Positions 1-11,089 of a stretch of 64,000 bases of DNA are shown here, piece after piece. Position numbers and translations under genes: made by a program. The stretch is from NCBI RefSeq assembly GCF_910589235.1, contig NC_060956.1, forward strand, positions 5,900,499 through 5,964,498, read 5' to 3'. The first letter of the stretch is position 1; every line of letters begins with the position of its first letter. This DNA comes from Vespa crabro (Eukaryota > Arthropoda > Insecta > Hymenoptera > Vespidae). Below the pieces are notes generated by a model. It saw nothing but the letters and a program-made list of their open reading frames with translations, ran no database searches and was not told the DNA's origin.

Positions 1-2598
1 CTTATATAGGTAGATATATATGTTATGACACAAACTTATTTTTTAAACATGCTACCATCATTGCCCAGACAACAAAGGCTATGGAAGGATGTGTTTAAAA
101 CTTTATATTAAATACAATTGAAGAGTTTATAATGTTATGAATGGGGATAACTGATTTCTTAACTAGGGTAATTGTTATGACATGCATTAGATAAGTAGTG
201 CTCTTTGAAAAAAAAAAGAAAAAAAAAAAGAAATATAAAGAATTTTTATTCCTACTCGTTGATAAAGTTGATAAAAGTATTTGTAACTATGTATGATACT
301 GACTTTATATGAGTAATGTTAAAATTCACTTTACACTTTTCAAGTAGTTGTAAAAAAAGAGAACAATCGAATAAGATCATAAAGTTTTTATTGACCATCG
401 TTTATAGCATATATAAAGTATGTTATAAACTGCCATATCTTATAATTGCTAACCTTTCATAAATTTGATAAATTTTTGGAAGGTTATCAATCTTTCTCCA
501 AATTTAATAAACTGTATGCATTTAAGTATCGTTATAAAAATATTGCGAGAATATAAGTATTAACTCAGCAAGACAGCAGATGGCAGTTTATTACATCTCT
601 GGATTATGCATTTATAAGAGTACTATGTAATATAAAAGTTTATCCATCCACAGCTTCAGTTTTCTGGGCCAATCTTTGCAATCGTATATGTGAATACTTA
701 TGTGGATGTCCCAAAATGCCAATCAATCTTTAAATGTTCGGGTCCAAAAATTCTGAAAAGTAATTCATATTAACTAGGATCTAATGTTGACATTGTACCA
801 GATGCATTTGAAACTGTCTGTGCAAAACTCCATGACGTTAAAATTAAGGAATCCAATGATGTGTTCAGGTAATATTATCCTGATCCACTTAGAGCAATAA
901 TATACAAATTAAATTTTTAATAAAATATCTGAAGTTTGATAAACTTATCATATCACTATGATGATATATTTAGGCAGTATTACTAGGGACGAAAATTGGT
1001 TAAGAATATGGCAATCAGATTGGCGAACTGGACCAGCAAATTTAATTAAGATATTTTGAGATGAGCAATGAAGACACAAAATAGGAATGGGCTGAATCAA
1101 TTTGATACGAAATTTAAGTATAATAATAAATAAATAAAGGCTGGTAGTTCCTAGATTTCAGAAATGGACACGTTACAGAAAGATAACACAAACTAATGTA
1201 CCTGTTGAAAACAGATTATTGTGATTATTCTCCAGATCTTATTTGAATCATACATGTTTCATGCACAAAAAATTTTCTGATAAGAGATATGTATTTTATT
1301 AGGAAAGTCCATGTACGATCGCAAAAGGCTTTCTTATTTCTTTTTTAATATCCTTTTGAATTTTTAATTAAAAACATATTAAAAAATATCTCTCAATCTA
1401 CAGAACTCTTATTTAAGATAGCAGTGCATTTTATAATACATACATAAACGATTTTGCATTTTCATAGATATTTTTAATGAACTTTAAAACTTGGTCCACG
1501 TGGACAAGGGCTGAGCATTTTATATGTGCAATATATATTGCTAATTTTGTCTAGATTCAAGTATGTTACTAAATTTTAATATAACTGGCTGATAGCAACC
1601 TTTTGAATCTGATAACAACTATTAGAAATATAAATAAAGTTTGTGAAATTTATGATCTACTATCATACTTTAGGTCCATTTGACAAGAAATTAAAAGCAT
1701 GGTTCAACTCTTTTCCATCTAGGTAAGTTGTTCAGAAAATGAACTCTACACAGGTTGTCTTATTGTATTGCATTCACATATATTCCTATATGTTGTGCAT
1801 ATGAAATATAAGTAAAAGATAAGAACCTTAGATTAAATAATTTCGATCAATGAGATACTCATGCCAGCAACTACTAGAAAAGAAAAGAGTTAATATACAA
1901 ATTTTTATATAATATTATGCACTGCCCATCTGGCTTAAGTGAATTTACTATGAATAAGGAAAAAAGATTATTTGTATGAAGATAAATATTGAATATATAT
2001 GATTTGTTAAAAGACGATGTAAGAAGCTTGCCTTGCCTTTTGACAAATTTTCATTATACATTTATATTGACTAGGAGAGTCTATGATCTCTTTATTGTGA
2101 ATATTAATTTCCCCTGTAACTAACATTATAATTTAAGATTTATAATAGTAAAAAGGACGGATCATATTGGTTAAATAAAATGAAAAATCTTGATATCACA
2201 CTATGGAATTATGTTTATAATTTATTCATAATAAAAACTAATTATTCATATAAGTATTCTATAAAAATCGTACAATTCATATTATCATTAATTATTTATC
2301 AAATCTTTAATTTGTGCAATGATCCTTCCTTCTAGAGAGAAAAAGTAATTGTTTAATTTATTTATTTTTTAAGTCAAATTTATTGCAATATAATATTCCT
2401 TGCTATACAAAATTATATATTTTTATACAGATTATCTTTGCTTTTTATGCTACATTTTTTGTGTGTATATTGATAGAAAAGAAAATATTAATTATCACAT
2501 TTTCCAGGTCAATCTGTTCGCAATATTCTAGGAATTATTTATTTTTGATTATCTTGTAAATTGAAATTAATAATTCATTATTTTCTAAGAAAACTATA

Positions 2599-2599
<1 letters not shown>

Positions 2600-2632
<33 letters not shown>

Positions 2633-2646
2633 AGAGAGAGAGAGAG
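2600..2646. repeat. (TA)n(GA)n microsatellite
   Basis: A run of about fifteen TA units is followed directly by about eight AG units. It is a simple compound dinucleotide repeat in intergenic DNA. Confidence 0.95.
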
Positions 2647-4177
2647 TCATGGATTAATGGATACCAGAATAGTTAGGTTGAGTAGCATGTGTTCGAAGAA
2701 ATATGATTGGGTGATACATACGATATATTATATATTTAAAAGCGTGTTTTTGAAAAGAGAAAATGTTAAACCAAAAGTTTATTGATGAACATTATGCAGA
2801 ATTTAGAGGAGTCCATTTTATGTGCTACTAACTATTATTGTCACATAATAAAATGATATTTCTCATGAATATGAAGATAAAATTAATATATGCATATACT
2901 TTAACAGCAATTTGATTAATTTCAAAATAATTGATTAAACATTACTATAAAATTTCTTTAGAACAATCTACAATGAAACAGAACAGATGACAAGGTTGTG
3001 CTTATATAATATTAAGTCTAAGATTTAATCAGATATTTATATTATTCTTATGTCAAAGAAATATGTGTGCATTTTTATTTTAATTAATCGAAACCAATGT
3101 TTATACTATAATTAAGATTTTTATCATATAAAAACAGCAATATGATTTATATTAATGATATTGATAGTATAATTGTATGTGTATTAATTTTGGCAAAATA
3201 TGCTAAACAAATCCTTAATCATATTTTTCACATTGTAGCCATTGATAAAATGTCTACAAATATGACTGATGTAAGGAGTTCAAATATTCTCTCTTATGGT
3301 GTGACCTGGCAGATTCCAAACAAGTACCTTTTATCAAGAATCATGCAAGATTGTAATTTTTTAAATTAACTGCCATATCAGGTTTCTAAAATTTTCAAAG
3401 ATAAAAGAGATTTTGATAACAATTTTAAAATATTATAATTAATCCTATATATATGATAAAAATCTCTAATAGACTGATAGTTTAGAAACCTGATTTAAAA
3501 TAATATTAATAATTATAATATGTAAAAGAGATTTTGCATAAATCTTGCAAGTTTCTACTATGAATCAATTACCCTAATGCACTATGATATTAAATATAAT
3601 GTTTACTTAGAATAACGTGGTGCAACTAGAAACATACAAAATTTTCTCTATCTTGCTTACAAATTTATATATATATATGTATATACATATACATATGCAT
3701 ACACAAACACATACACATATATATACATATACTTAAGATCAGTGTTCGTCCTTCTGATTCTTGTTATTAAAGAAACAGGTTTTTCATAATATGCATTTAT
3801 ATTACGAACGAATTGTCTTTTATATTAGATGAGGAAGAGGATATAGAATTTTTTGAATACATTATGGCAGGGATGAATATGTATGTAAATATATGCTAGG
3901 AGGCATTCGATCTCGCAAGATGTTCTAGTTATACGATGACTTTTTCATCATTGTGCTACTTGTTAACATCAGAAAACATCAATATTAAGTACGATTCTGA
4001 GACTGATCGATGTATTTAGCAGATAACTCTAATTTACACAAAACTGTTAGATGTAGGTAAATATTGTAACATTTATGAATATGCTATGAAATTCTAATAA
4101 TAATAGACAATGACTGCCGTAATTAATATTCCATAATTACAATGATTATTCTGTTTATATAATGATTATTATATATT

Positions 4178-4362
4178 TGTGTGTGTATGTATATATATAT
4201 ATGCGCGCACACACACACACACACATAAATAATATATAATTAATCAATTGATTACAATCATAAAAGTATCTTTGCAATTACCACTCTCATTGATTTTATG
4301 ATAAAAAGTGTATATAATTGAAAAGATTATGGTTACATATATATATATATATATATATACAT

Positions 4363-4402
<40 letters not shown>
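4178..4402. repeat. Cluster of TG/TA/CA microsatellites
   Basis: Two dinucleotide clusters lie here: a TG-TA-CA mixture around 4178-4226 and a (TA)n followed by (CA)n around 4336-4402. They create spurious Tyr-Ile and Thr-His open frames on both strands. Confidence 0.9.
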
Positions 4403-4403
<1 letters not shown>

Positions 4404-4470
4404 TACTTAGACCATGTACAAGATTGTAATAAAAAGATTATTTGTAAGAATTCATCGATCATACAAATTA

Positions 4471-4527
<57 letters not shown>

Positions 4528-4572
4528 TAATAAAAATAATAATAATAATAATGATAATAATAATAATAATAA
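4471..4572. repeat. (AAT)n trinucleotide microsatellite
   Basis: Around thirty AAT units with a few interruptions. Translated on either strand it gives poly-Ile, which explains long but meaningless open frames through this point. Confidence 0.95.
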
Positions 4573-4794
4573 TATGATTAATGCAAAGTAACATTGTGCC
4601 GATATGCTTGTCGACATACATTACCCAAACTCAAATTTGTGTCAATTAGTCTCATTGCAACAAGATTTAAATGTTAAGAACCATATTCTTAGTATTGTAG
4701 ATATGTTGTAAAAATAAGTACATATTTTGTTTTTTAACAAAATCGACAAATCAGTAAGTTTCTTATTAAAGTAATGAATTTGTATTATATAGAT

Positions 4795-4931
4795 GAATAT
4801 ATATATATGTATATATATTATATATGTATATATATGATGTATATATATGTATATATATGATGTATATATATGTATATATATGTATATATATGATGTATAT
4901 ATATGTATATATATATATGTATATATATGTA
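4795..4931. repeat. Imperfect (TA)n/(TATG)n microsatellite beside the retrotransposon
   Basis: A TA-rich array with regularly spaced TG and GATG interruptions ends about 65 bp before the left LTR. Such tracts resemble the TA-rich target sites used by gypsy-type elements; the 4-bp target duplication of the neighbouring element is TACA. Confidence 0.85.
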
Positions 4932-4997
4932 AGAAGTCTGTGAGATACCAAATTTCATAGCTGAATAAATAAAATATATGTTGCATACAAATATACA

Positions 4998-5373
4998 TGT
5001 AAAGAAAGTATACTTTCTTCAAGTAGATTTGCCGCGCGTCTCATGGCCCGCCCTTCCATTGTCCTTTGTTATTTACACATCCTTTTTGTTACCTACAAAT
5101 GGGGCCGTTAAGATTTGGAAGAGAAACGGGCAGTAAGAAATAGAACGTAGAAGAGAAACTTAGCATGAGAGTTTATAAGGAAATTTACACTAGATAATAT
5201 ATATTAAATAAAATTTAAATAGCGTGAATAATAAACGTAAATTGTCGTTTCTTTGTTTACAGGTAAGACTAATTAGCAATTAAGTATTAATTAACAAATA
5301 AAGATTTATTACTTTGTTCACAGAGAAACATATTTTCGTTTATCACCTCACACAATCAATACGAGATATTATA
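4998..5373 (+). repeat. 5' long terminal repeat
   Basis: The 376-bp repeat begins TGTAAAGAAAG and ends GATATTATA. It matches the right LTR over its whole length except for an extra 61 bp (5263-5323) and scattered substitutions. The extra segment starts GTAAG, ends TTCACAG and is bounded by 12-bp direct repeats. LTRs are identical at insertion, so the differences accumulated afterwards and the copy is not recent. Confidence 0.9.
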
Positions 5374-5395
5374 AAACGACAATTTTTGGTTTATA

Positions 5396-6400
5396 ATGAA
5401 AAGAAAATTAAAATTTGCATTTAAATGTGTGGCATCACCGAGCGACAGAAAGACAAACGTGATTGTCATAACCTCTATCACAACTGAGGATAATGAAAAA
5501 TATATGTTGCCAGAAAATGAAAAATTTGTAAGTAACCACAGCGAACTAACAAAAACAAAAAACTATAAGAGAATGGAAAAAAGCCTCAATCAAAGAGGCC
5601 AAAAAAGAAAAATATGGATTAAATGCACACGGGAAATGGACAGTACGTATTTTGATGAAAATGGCAATATAATGTTTAATGATCTATATCTAGAAGAAAT
5701 GGTAAAAACAAACATAATAGAACCCACACAGAAGAAAGAATACCAAATAGATTTAAAGAGTATATCGGAAAAATTCATGATCGAAAAATTTGGATATAGA
5801 CACTCAAATGCAGAACAATGGTTGGAGACATTTAAAAAAGAATGTCAAAGATTCGAAATTAAAAAAGATAACACAAAAATTGAAATTCTAAGATTATTTC
5901 TTGACAGGACATGTTTAGGCACTCAGCAACACTAACAGCGTTAACAATAGAGGCTGGTTGGAACGAATGGAAACAGAGATTCTTGAAATCATTTACAGAC
6001 ATGGGATGGAGTAGAAGTATATACGCTATATCCTACAGATATAAAGAAGGTTCACTAATGGAGTACGCTATGAGGAAAAAAAAAGTACTACTGGATGTGA
6101 ACAACAATATCTGTACAAAGACCCTGATAATGCTTATAGCAGCAAGATTACCAGAATTCATAAGAGATAAAATAGACAGAGAAAATTGTCAAAACTCAAC
6201 AGAATTACTACAACAAATAAAAAAATGTGAAAATCTAGTAAATAAGAACAGTTTTACAAAAAAAAATTTGAAGAAAAGAAACCGTGTAAGAATTGTGAAA
6301 AACTAAACAAAGGCATTAGATATCATTCAGAGGACTCCTGTTGGTTCAAAAAGGAAAATAGAAAGGAAACCAGAATAAATGGAAGCAATTCAATGATAGA
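5396..6400 (+). pseudogene. gag-like region of the LTR element (frameshifted)
   Basis: The first frame runs 5396-5935 and the second 5911-6306; the shift falls about 5905-5915. The second frame carries the motif WNEWKQRFLKSF followed by a Tyr- and Leu-rich helix region, in the style of capsid-type Gag proteins of insect gypsy elements. A third frame at about 6280-6350 holds a zinc-knuckle-like Cys-Cys-His-Cys cluster with spacing C-x2-C-x9-H-x4-C, longer than the usual x4 in the middle. The order (basic N-terminus, capsid helices, zinc knuckle) supports a Gag assignment. At least two frame changes mean no full-length Gag can be made without frameshifting, so I treat it as decayed. Confidence 0.75.
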
Positions 6401-6409
6401 AGTGGACCT

Positions 6410-7132
6410 ATGCAAGGAACAAAAAAACGAATAACCACACCATTGATCAAAGTAAAGATAGTATTAGAAGAGAAGTTAGAGTTAAATGGAACATATGACC
6501 CCAGGTTCCCAAGTCTCTCTAATAAATTCGAGACTAGTCAAAATATAAAAAAAGAGACAAAAGATAAAAATAAAATATTTTTAAAGACGGTCAATGGTGT
6601 GAAACAAACAAAAGGTTTGGCAACCATTAAAGAAAAAATTTTCGATAGAGAGGAATACGTTGATGTATTTATTGTAGAAAAAAATGACTTTGAAGATTTC
6701 ATTATTGGGTTAGATATGATAAAGAAATTCAAACTAACTCAGGATAAAAACTTACAGATATCTCAAAAGAGAGAAACACAAACAAAAAAAAATATAAATA
6801 CATTGGATAGAAAGAGAGAAATAAAAGAAGTTAAAATAAATTTTAACGAACATGTGAATGAAGACGAATTTAGATCGGATCTGAATCACTTGGACAATAC
6901 AAAAAAAAACAAGGATAAAAAAACTTATAGAAAAGTATAATTTTATATTTTCAAAAAACAAATATGATGTAGGCACCGTTTCGGACTACGAAGCTCGAAT
7001 AGACTTACTGGTTGATAAATACTACAGTAAGAGACCATATAGATGCACTATAGAGGATAAAAAGGAGATAGAAAATCAAGTGGCAAAACTATTAGAAAAT
7101 AAATTAATTGAAGAATCTTATAGTCCTTAACG
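6410..7132 (+). pseudogene. Protease and truncated reverse-transcriptase start
   Basis: The open frame at 6410-6940 ends in the typical retropepsin C-terminal pattern FEDFIIGLDMIKKF, but the expected active-site Asp-Thr-Gly is not present; the aligned stretch reads NGTYDPRFPSL. After a one-base shift at the A7 run near 6917 a second frame continues to about 7130 and looks like the beginning of a gypsy-type reverse transcriptase (KRPYRCTIEDKKEIE, then LIEESYSP). It stops abruptly there: the palm domain with its YxDD box, the RNase H domain and the integrase zinc-binding N-terminus are all absent. The break is a large internal deletion, joined directly to the integrase core. Confidence 0.75.
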
Positions 7133-7951
7133 AAACCGTTCGAAATCATGTCAATAGATACCATTGGAGGCTTCGGAGGACAAAGATTGACAAAAAGATA
7201 CCTCCACCTACTGCTGGACCATTTTACAAAATACGCGTTTATGATAACATCAAAAACCCAGAGTGCAACGGATTTTATCAAGCTGATAAATAAAGTACTA
7301 AAAACCGACAAAATAGGAGTAATACTCGCAGATCAATACACGGGAATAAACTCAAGAGAATTTAAGGAATTCCTCATAAAAAATGACACGAAACTGATTT
7401 TTACGGCTGTCAATGCGCCTTTCTCCAACGGTCTGAACGAGAGACTGAATCAGACCCTAGTAAACAAAATAAGATGGAAGATAAACGAGAAAGGAAAAAA
7501 AAGAGCTTGGACAACGATCGCTAAAGAATGTTTGGATAAATATAATGAAACAGAGCATACAGTAACCGGCTTTAAACCTAAATATTTGTTAGATGGCACA
7601 AACACCAGCATTTTACCCGAAGAAATAAAAAGAAAAAATAATAAAGAAAATTGGATAAGAGATAAAGAATTAGCTCTAGAAAGAACAAAAAAATCACATG
7701 AATATAACAAGAAGATATTTAACAAGAATAGAAAGAATCACCAGTTTAACACAGAAGATCTGGTATATATAGAAGATGGCAATAGGTTGAATAGAAAGAA
7801 ATTAGACGAATTGAGAATTGGCCCTTTCCAGATAATAAAAAAAATCTCAGAATCTATATACGAAATAAAAACAGGAAAACGAAAACAAGAAACCGGATTC
7901 TTCCACATAACAAAACTACTTCCGATATCAGAAGATGGAGACGAGGACTAA
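7133..7951 (+). pseudogene. Integrase core and C-terminal part, open frame
   Basis: An uninterrupted frame of about 270 codons covers the catalytic core. The first Asp lies in MSIDTIGGFGG, the second in ILADQYTG, and the Glu in NGLNERLNQTL; exactly 35 residues separate the second Asp from the Glu, so the DD35E triad is complete. A C-terminal part rich in Lys follows with the motif LRIGPFQIIKKI typical of gypsy integrase ends. The N-terminal HHCC zinc finger was lost with the reverse transcriptase. There is no plausible own promoter or start except the internal ATG at 7148, so expression is doubtful even though the frame is intact. Confidence 0.8.
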
Positions 7952-7987
7952 AAATTGTAGGAATTTTATTCTGGGGGAGGAGGGAGA

Positions 7988-8302
7988 TGTAAAGAAAGTA
8001 TATTTTCTTCAGGTAGATTTGCCGCGCGTCTCATGGCCCGCCCTTCCATTGTCCTTTGTTATTTATAAATTCTTTTTGTTACCTACAAATCGAACCGTTA
8101 AGATTTGGAAGAGAAACGGGCAGTAGGAAATAGAACGTAGAAGAGAAAGTTATTACGAGAATTTATAAGAAAATTTATACTAGATAATATATATTAAATA
8201 AAATTTAAATAGCGTGAATAATAAACGTAAATTGTCGTTTCTTTGTTCACAGAGAAACATATTTTCGTTTATCACTTCACACAATCAATACGAGATATTA
8301 TA
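7988..8302 (+). repeat. 3' long terminal repeat
   Basis: The 315-bp repeat begins TGTAAAGAAAG and ends GATATTATA, followed by the TACA target duplication. It lacks exactly the 61 bp present at 5263-5323 of the left copy and carries a single copy of the CTTTGTTCACAG motif (8241-8252). Confidence 0.9.
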
Positions 8303-9282
8303 TACATATATATATATATATATATAGAATATATTTATAATTTTTATAAATTTTTTTTTATCTCACAATATCGTATATTTATCTTGAAAAAATCAGTTTA
8401 TCTTTATGTACATGTAAATTCTAGATTTTAATAACAATGAGTAAATATGAGGAACTATTATTGAAATTCTTGTTATGAAATAATTACATCTTGTAAAATA
8501 ATAATCCATAATATCATTATCAAAAGTGAGTAATTTTATATTTATCCATAATTATCTTGAGTTAGTAAGCAATAGTAAACAAAAATATTTTATATGGAGC
8601 TAAAAGATTATCTGATAATCTTAATCAATATGTAACTTTACAAGGAGAAAGATATAATATGTGCATTATATTTATGAACAATTTTTAAATATATAGTATT
8701 TTATATTACATCCTTTATAATTTATATATAATTTTATAAATGATCAATGTGTATCATAGTGATTAATGATTATACTTCGTTTAAAACTCGTATTATATTC
8801 TTCCAATTTCAATGAATGAATTCATCTATACTTATGATTCGTCTACGACGTGTTTAAATTCTTATTTTCGGTATTATATACAGATGGCAGTATTGTCATG
8901 TTATTTTGAGCTCGGATAACCATGCATTCAGATGCATTTTATGTCGTAGCGAGTACAATGACGAAAGATTTTCTTTTATATAACTTTTTCTTTAATTGAT
9001 TTTGCTATTTAGATATGAGTACGATAACAATTGATAAAAAAATAGGTTAGTCTCTGAACATAACATGATTTTTAATTTATCTGTACATATTGTTTAATAT
9101 AAATCAATTGATTATTTTAGAACAATGCTCATATTCAGACAAATTTTCGTACTTTTATATTTTCATTGTATCGACAGCAGTTAAAGGAAGTAAAGCCATT
9201 TCTTTGATGTTATAACTTTTTCCCCCTTTCTTTCTGTCCAAATCAAGGTGGTTCCTACACATTCTAATAATATTATTACAAT
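8303..9282. other. AT-rich intergenic region
   Basis: A short (TA)n stretch follows the right LTR. The rest is AT-rich sequence without a recognisable gene; the last few hundred bases presumably include the promoter and 5' UTR of the HDHD3-like gene, but I see no clear core promoter. Confidence 0.6.
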
Positions 9283-10566
9283 ATGATGAAATATTTGAAA
9301 CCAAGATTAATAACTTTCGATGTAACTGGAACATTATTAATGACGAAGTTAGAAGAACATTATATTGAGGTCGGACGTAAATATGGTTTATCAATCGAAC
9401 CTCGTCAATTGGCGCAAAGTTTTAAATACAATTTTCGGCGTCTTGCTGTTGAACATCCCATATATGGAAAATATACCGGCCTTGGATGGGAAAATTGGTG
9501 GAGAACGATCGTTTACAATGTATTTAAAGATCAAAACAAGAATATTCCTTCTGAAACTCTTGACCAGGTGAAAATTTGACATTAGTATGTTAATGCGTTA
9601 TCTTTAAGCTTTTATATATAAAAACAAAAGAAAACGGCTAGAGAGATAAAAATTGCATCTTGCATCATTTTGCGCAGTTTATATTTAAAATACTTACAAT
9701 GATTTAGATTATAACTTACGTGATAAAAAATAATACGTTTTTGTATTGGATCGTATATTAAGAGAATACTGAAAATACGTTTCGTTGATATTATTTATTA
9801 ATATTAATACAAATATAATATTCTTTTATCTATCGAAAAATAGTATCGATGATATTGTTGATTCACATCAATTTGTAATCAAAGGAAAAATTTGCCATTG
9901 TCGTGAAATGAAAACTAATCTTCTTTACTAATGGAAATAAACATTTAAAAAATGTTAATTTAATTAACATATATTAATATATGTTAATATATATAATTAA
10001 TATATATTATAATTATTGTTGTTACGAAATTTGTTAATGATTGTATTATTTACGCCTTTTATGTTAACAATTTTTAGGTTGCAAATACCTTGATAGAATG
10101 TTACAGCACAAGTAAATGCTGGCATATGTATCCAGGGACAATCGAATTACTCGAATGCCTTCGTAAATACAGAATTGTTTTAGGAGTGATATCCAATTTT
10201 GATGAGAGATTGGAACCAATTCTAATTGATCTCAAGATTAGACCGTTTTTTTCCTTTCTATTAACATCATACAATTTTGGCAAGGAGAAGCCGGACGTAT
10301 CAATATTCGTTGAAGCTCTACGATTAGCAAATAAAGATCAAAAAGTAGACATCGTACCTCAAGAGGCTATACATATAGGCGATATGATAGATAACGATTA
10401 TCTTGGTGCAAAAAATGCACAATGGAATGCACTTTTAATCAGTCATGAACAAAAATCTATAAACGAAAGAGAAGTTTGTAAAGAAGATATTTTTATAAAT
10501 CTTCAAGATCTACAAAGGCACTTTGAAATATTTTTAAATAAAATAAAAGATCAAGAAAAGGTTTGA
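9283..10566 (+). CDS. Hdhd3: HDHD3-like HAD-superfamily hydrolase
   Basis: Two exons, 9283-9567 and 10078-10566, join in phase 0 to 257 residues, close to the ~250 of vertebrate HDHD3. HAD motif I is FDVTGTLL (nucleophile Asp13), motif II is VISNF, motif III is the Lys in GKEKPDVS, and motif IV is HIGDMIDNDYLGA. All four catalytic motifs are therefore present in order. The second position of motif I is Thr instead of the Asp used as general acid in most HAD phosphatases. The cap is the helical insert between motifs I and II. The substrate of this family is not established. Two consecutive ATGs are possible starts (9283 and 9286). The gene converges on DHRS4, with 523 bp between stop codons. 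Confidence 0.88.
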
Positions 10567-11089
10567 ATTATTATAAATAATATGAAGATAATCTTTTAAG
10601 TAGTAGCATATTAATAAAAATTAAAAAATTGTTAAATTTGATGCAATGACTTCGTAGTATAATTCTGTCAACTATAGAAGCTTTGTTTATTTTTAACTTT
10701 ATGATACTGTTAGATACTAATATATTTTATTGAATATATGTTATTCGCATAATAAAAAAAGAAATTGTATAAAATATTTTAAACTTTTTTGTACAATTTA
10801 TTTTTTGTTAGATTTTCAACATATGTACATACATATGTACTTTTAAAATAGATTGGAAATATGCACTTTTATTTTCATATTCAATCATATGCCTAGAAAC
10901 TAATCATATAAATAGATAGATATATATTAAATACCCAATATTTTATTTTAATACCTTATACAACAAAAATATATAAAATGTATACAAATGTATATAAAAT
11001 GTGTATATAAAAAAGTATCAATTACATTTGATAGTTTTACTTATTCAAATAAATAGATACATAGAAATTATTTATATCTTGCTTTATCT
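10567..11089. other. Convergent 3' gap between HDHD3 and DHRS4
   Basis: AT-rich sequence of 523 bp that must contain both 3' UTRs. Several AATAAA-type hexamers occur by chance in such DNA, so no cleavage site is assigned. Confidence 0.6.

Larger units (their letters stand above)
1..4997. other. AT-rich intergenic region, no complete gene recognised
   Basis: This stretch is very AT-rich and broken by stop codons in all frames. It holds several microsatellites, a short inverted repeat at 3377-3494, and two exon-like fragments at 778-868 and 987-1059 that I could not assign to a family (see findings). Open frames at 2561-2785, 3142-3369 and 4244-5022 are either simple-repeat translations or short frames without recognisable motifs. 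I see no conserved gene here. Confidence 0.6.
4998..8302 (+). mobile_element. Decayed Ty3/gypsy-type LTR retrotransposon
   Basis: Two near-identical terminal repeats (4998-5373 and 7988-8302) flank gag-, protease- and integrase-like frames in the gag-pol order. The element is flanked by TACA on both sides (4994-4997 and 8303-8306), a 4-bp duplication typical of gypsy-type integration. A purine tract (7973-7987) sits immediately before the right LTR, as expected for a polypurine tract. I could not recognise a tRNA primer-binding site after the left LTR. The gag frame is shifted once near 5910, gag-nucleocapsid and protease are in different frames, protease and the RT start differ by one base at an A7 run near 6917, and nearly all reverse transcriptase, RNase H and the integrase N-terminus are missing at about 7130. 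It cannot encode its own reverse transcriptase; I see no envelope-like frame. Confidence 0.9.

Noticed and set aside
4244..5022. Long open frames on both strands rich in Ile, Tyr or Thr-His
   Set aside because: They are translations of AAT, TA and CA microsatellites and have no start context or protein-like composition.
6910..6935. Programmed -1 frameshift at the A-run between protease and reverse transcriptase
   Set aside because: The A AAA AAC heptamer is not in the phase of the protease frame and the RT frame is reached by a +1 shift, so a one-base indel in a homopolymer is simpler.
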